DNA from: Vagococcus silagei
GTDB taxonomy: Bacteria > Bacillota > Bacilli > Lactobacillales > Vagococcaceae
Direction: 5' to 3'
Assembly (NCBI RefSeq): GCF_004795745.1
Contig: NZ_SDGV01000017.1
Span: forward strand, 212,042-276,041
DNA: 64,000 nucleotides
The position numbers and the translations under genes are program-made. The notes under the pieces are model-generated. The model did no database searches. It worked only from the letters and a program-made list of their open reading frames with translations, and was not told where the DNA came from. This document shows positions 62,381 to 64,000 of this stretch, one piece after another (the stretch's first letter is position 1; every line of letters begins with the position of its first letter).

Positions 62381-63238
62381 TTGAAAGACAGAAGAAATCA
62401 ACTAAAAAAAGAAATCAATCTTCCCTTTATCATTAGCGTTATTGTGCTAGTTACTGTTTTGCTTACTTTATCGATAATACTTGGACATGCCATTACATCA
62501 AAAGAACAAAAAAGAGAAAAGCTCGCAACGGAACAAAAAATAAAAGAGCATCCCTTAAAAAAAACACAGCTTGTATTAGATCAGGCGAATGAACACTTAA
62601 AGAAGGCTAAAGTACATGATCCTAAGGCTAAACCACGTGTTGCTTTAACCTTTGATGATGGACCTTCACCTAAAACAACACCAGAATTACTTAAGATTCT
62701 CAAAGAAAAGAAAGTAAACGCGACCTTCTTTGTACTCGGTGCAAATTTTGAAAAAAATCCTGAAATTGTAAAGCAAGCTAAAAAAGATGGCAATGAGATT
62801 GGCAGTCACAGTTTTAATCATAAAAATTTCGTTTACCTATCTACCGAACAAGCAGTTGCCGATCATAACCGTGTAAACGAACTGTTTAAATCAAATTTAA
62901 ATATGGATATTCCAATTTTCAGACCACCATATGGTAGTACTAATAAACGCATTCTTTCTACTCTCAAAGTTCCAAACATTATGTGGTCAGTTGATTCATT
63001 AGACTGGAAAAGTAAAAATTCACAGATGATTCAACAAACTGTAAAGCAAAACGTAAAACCTGGAAGTATCGTCTTAATGCATGACATATATCCCACGACA
63101 GTAGCTTCTGTTGGAATCGTTATTGATTCTTTACAGGAAAGTGGATATGAAATTGTTACCGTCAGCGAATTACTAAGCTATGATGGTGAAACCGCGCTCT
63201 ATTTCTCTCAATCAGATAAACAACAACCTAAATCTTAA
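62381..63238 (+). CDS. membrane-anchored polysaccharide deacetylase
   Basis: A 285-residue protein with an N-terminal membrane helix (residues ~14-34) and an extracellular NodB-type deacetylase domain (~85-265). Motif 1 'ALTFDDGPSPKTT' (catalytic Asp pair), motif 2 'GSHSFNHKNF' (two metal His), motif 3 'RPPYGS' and motif 5 'LMHDIYP' are all intact. It removes acetyl from N-acetylglucosamine in peptidoglycan or a related polymer, giving lysozyme resistance in relatives. The start is TTG at 62381 with AAAGGAGG 8 bp upstream. Monocistronic. Confidence 0.94.
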   Translation: MKDRRNQLKKEINLPFIISVIVLVTVLLTLSIILGHAITSKEQKREKLATEQKIKEHPLKKTQLVLDQANEHLKKAKVHDPKAKPRVALTFDDGPSPKTTPELLKILKEKKVNATFFVLGANFEKNPEIVKQAKKDGNEIGSHSFNHKNFVYLSTEQAVADHNRVNELFKSNLNMDIPIFRPPYGSTNKRILSTLKVPNIMWSVDSLDWKSKNSQMIQQTVKQNVKPGSIVLMHDIYPTTVASVGIVIDSLQESGYEIVTVSELLSYDGETALYFSQSDKQQPKS

Positions 63239-63242
63239 GCAA

Positions 63243-63287
63243 TAAAAAGTGATAATTTGCCAAACATAGCAAAGTATCACTTTTTTT
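63243..63287. terminator. terminator between deacetylase and cell-wall hydrolase genes
   Basis: AAAAAGTGATA...TTTGC pairs with GCAAA..TATCACTTTTT, giving a T run on the plus strand. Convergent genes share it. Confidence 0.85.
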
Positions 63288-63294
63288 ATACACC

Positions 63295-64000
63295 TTAATC
63301 AATTGAGAAAACATAAATTTTTGAAAAACCATAATAACTACCTAATTGACCAATCGAGTTGCCATAGACAACCGAATGCCAAATTTTATTCTCACGACCT
63401 GTATTTCCCCAATAAATACCAATGTGACCATCATAAATTGGTTGACTATAATCTGGTTCAAAGTAAACCAAGTCACCTTTTTTTGTTTGACCACTTGCCA
63501 ATAGACTACTTACTGAATTATAGGTCCGATAATTTGTGTTAACCTTTAGTGCATCACGCCAATTATAAACATTCACAATTCCACCAAAATTATTAGAATA
63601 TTGTGTGATTCTCCCTAGATTACCACCTGCTTTTTGAACAATATAAGCCACCCAGCCTGTACAATTAAAACCTGGTCCATATTGAGTTGGCGCACCATTT
63701 GGGCTCATATAAAGGCTTGCAGTAGGATTTCCTGATGAACTTAAACTACGATACGGTGTCCCAAGATAATAGCGATCGGATTGATGACTCACTAGATCAT
63801 TGATCATTCTCTGACGTGAGACACCCATGAAGCTTGAGACACTTCTAGTCGGTGCTGTGGCACCAGAATTAATATAACCCAGCCAATTTCCATTTGGCTC
63901 GTATAATGAATAATAAACAGAACCATTCAAATGATGATATTTACCTTTTAACTTAACAGTTTTATGTAACTGACTGTTAGAACTACCCCGAACACTCCAA
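63295..64000 (-). CDS. NlpC/P60-type cell-wall hydrolase with GW-like repeat, C-terminal part (runs off the right edge)
   Basis: About 235 codons at the 3' end of a larger minus-strand gene; the frame stays open to base 64000. The visible part starts with a GW/SH3-like wall-binding repeat ('VKLKGKYHHLNGSVYYSLYE', 'NWLGYINSGAT'), then a hydrolase domain with the catalytic Cys in 'PGFNCTGWVAYIVQKAGG', the 'KGDLVYFEPDYSQ' strand and the His in 'DGHIGIYWGN'. It probably cuts peptidoglycan peptides at the cell surface. A TTG at 63930 could be misread as a start but the domain clearly continues upstream of it. Confidence 0.88.
   Translation of the reverse strand, partial: WSVRGSSNSQLHKTVKLKGKYHHLNGSVYYSLYEPNGNWLGYINSGATAPTRSVSSFMGVSRQRMINDLVSHQSDRYYLGTPYRSLSSSGNPTASLYMSPNGAPTQYGPGFNCTGWVAYIVQKAGGNLGRITQYSNNFGGIVNVYNWRDALKVNTNYRTYNSVSSLLASGQTKKGDLVYFEPDYSQPIYDGHIGIYWGNTGRENKIWHSVVYGNSIGQLGSYYGFSKIYVFSID

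Noticed and set aside
1..64000. tRNA, rRNA, insertion sequence or prophage genes
   Set aside because: No cloverleaf-like sequence, transposase, integrase or phage structural gene was found on reading; this was done by eye, so a short tRNA could be missed, but no gap looks suitable.

Overview
The window is a chromosomal segment of a low-GC Gram-positive bacterium. The AT-rich base composition, strong AGGAGG-type ribosome binding sites, frequent TTG and GTG starts, a fused glutathione synthetase (GshF type) and the gene order rpmB / yloU / fakA / recG / plsX / acpP / opp / rnc / smc / HAD / ftsY all point to the Lactobacillales, most likely an Enterococcus- or Vagococcus-like member of the Enterococcaceae. 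This assignment is inferred from gene content and order; no 16S rRNA or tRNA gene was seen.

Left part (1-16811). It holds the 5' end of glgB, an unrecognised protein, an acetyltransferase and a small lipoprotein. A 1392-residue secreted protein follows, with a LysM domain, a Ser/Thr-rich stretch, a coiled coil, eleven GA-like three-helix repeats and a C-terminal CAP domain. Next come a potassium-channel-like protein, an AAC(3)-family acetyltransferase, a CopB-type copper ATPase behind a palindromic operator, two and a half tandem 122-bp cruciform repeats, an MFS transporter, a LOG-family protein, an EEP-fold secreted hydrolase, a lipid kinase with a PAP2 phosphatase, and a divergent SDR/MerR pair sharing a MerR-type operator.

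Central part (16861-33191, minus strand). A 15-kb, 20-gene operon encodes a glycyl-radical bacterial microcompartment for choline. It contains choline trimethylamine-lyase CutC with all expected active-site residues, its radical-SAM activase CutD, an acetaldehyde dehydrogenase, an alcohol dehydrogenase, phosphotransacylase PduL, and eight shell proteins (seven BMC-domain, one pentameric vertex; no tandem-domain BMC-T seen). It also contains EutJ-, EutQ-, EutP- and EutT-like accessory proteins, an EamA-type transporter and a small winged-helix-like protein. The predicted flow is choline to trimethylamine plus acetaldehyde inside the shell. Acetaldehyde then goes either to ethanol, or through acetyl-CoA to acetyl phosphate and ATP. 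A MerR-family regulator lies upstream, and the operon promoter has the over-long 20-bp spacer and inverted repeat expected for MerR activation. Several operon members look catalytically dead: an aldehyde dehydrogenase paralogue with Cys replaced by Pro, an EutP with a broken P-loop, and an EutT without its metal-binding cysteines.

Right part (33598-64000). A small protein and a LacI-family regulator are behind a promoter with a perfect 14-bp dyad. They are followed by a GtrB-like glycosyltransferase, signal peptidase I, a glf/glycosyltransferase pair with a candidate small RNA or attenuator upstream, yueI, gshF and fruK. The conserved division/secretion block ftsY-HAD-smc-rnc comes next, then a complete oligopeptide permease operon (oppDFBCA) lying between rnc and acpP. 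The phospholipid block acpP-plsX-recG-fakA-yloU, rpmB, a polysaccharide deacetylase and the 3' part of an NlpC/P60-type wall hydrolase with a GW-like repeat close the window.
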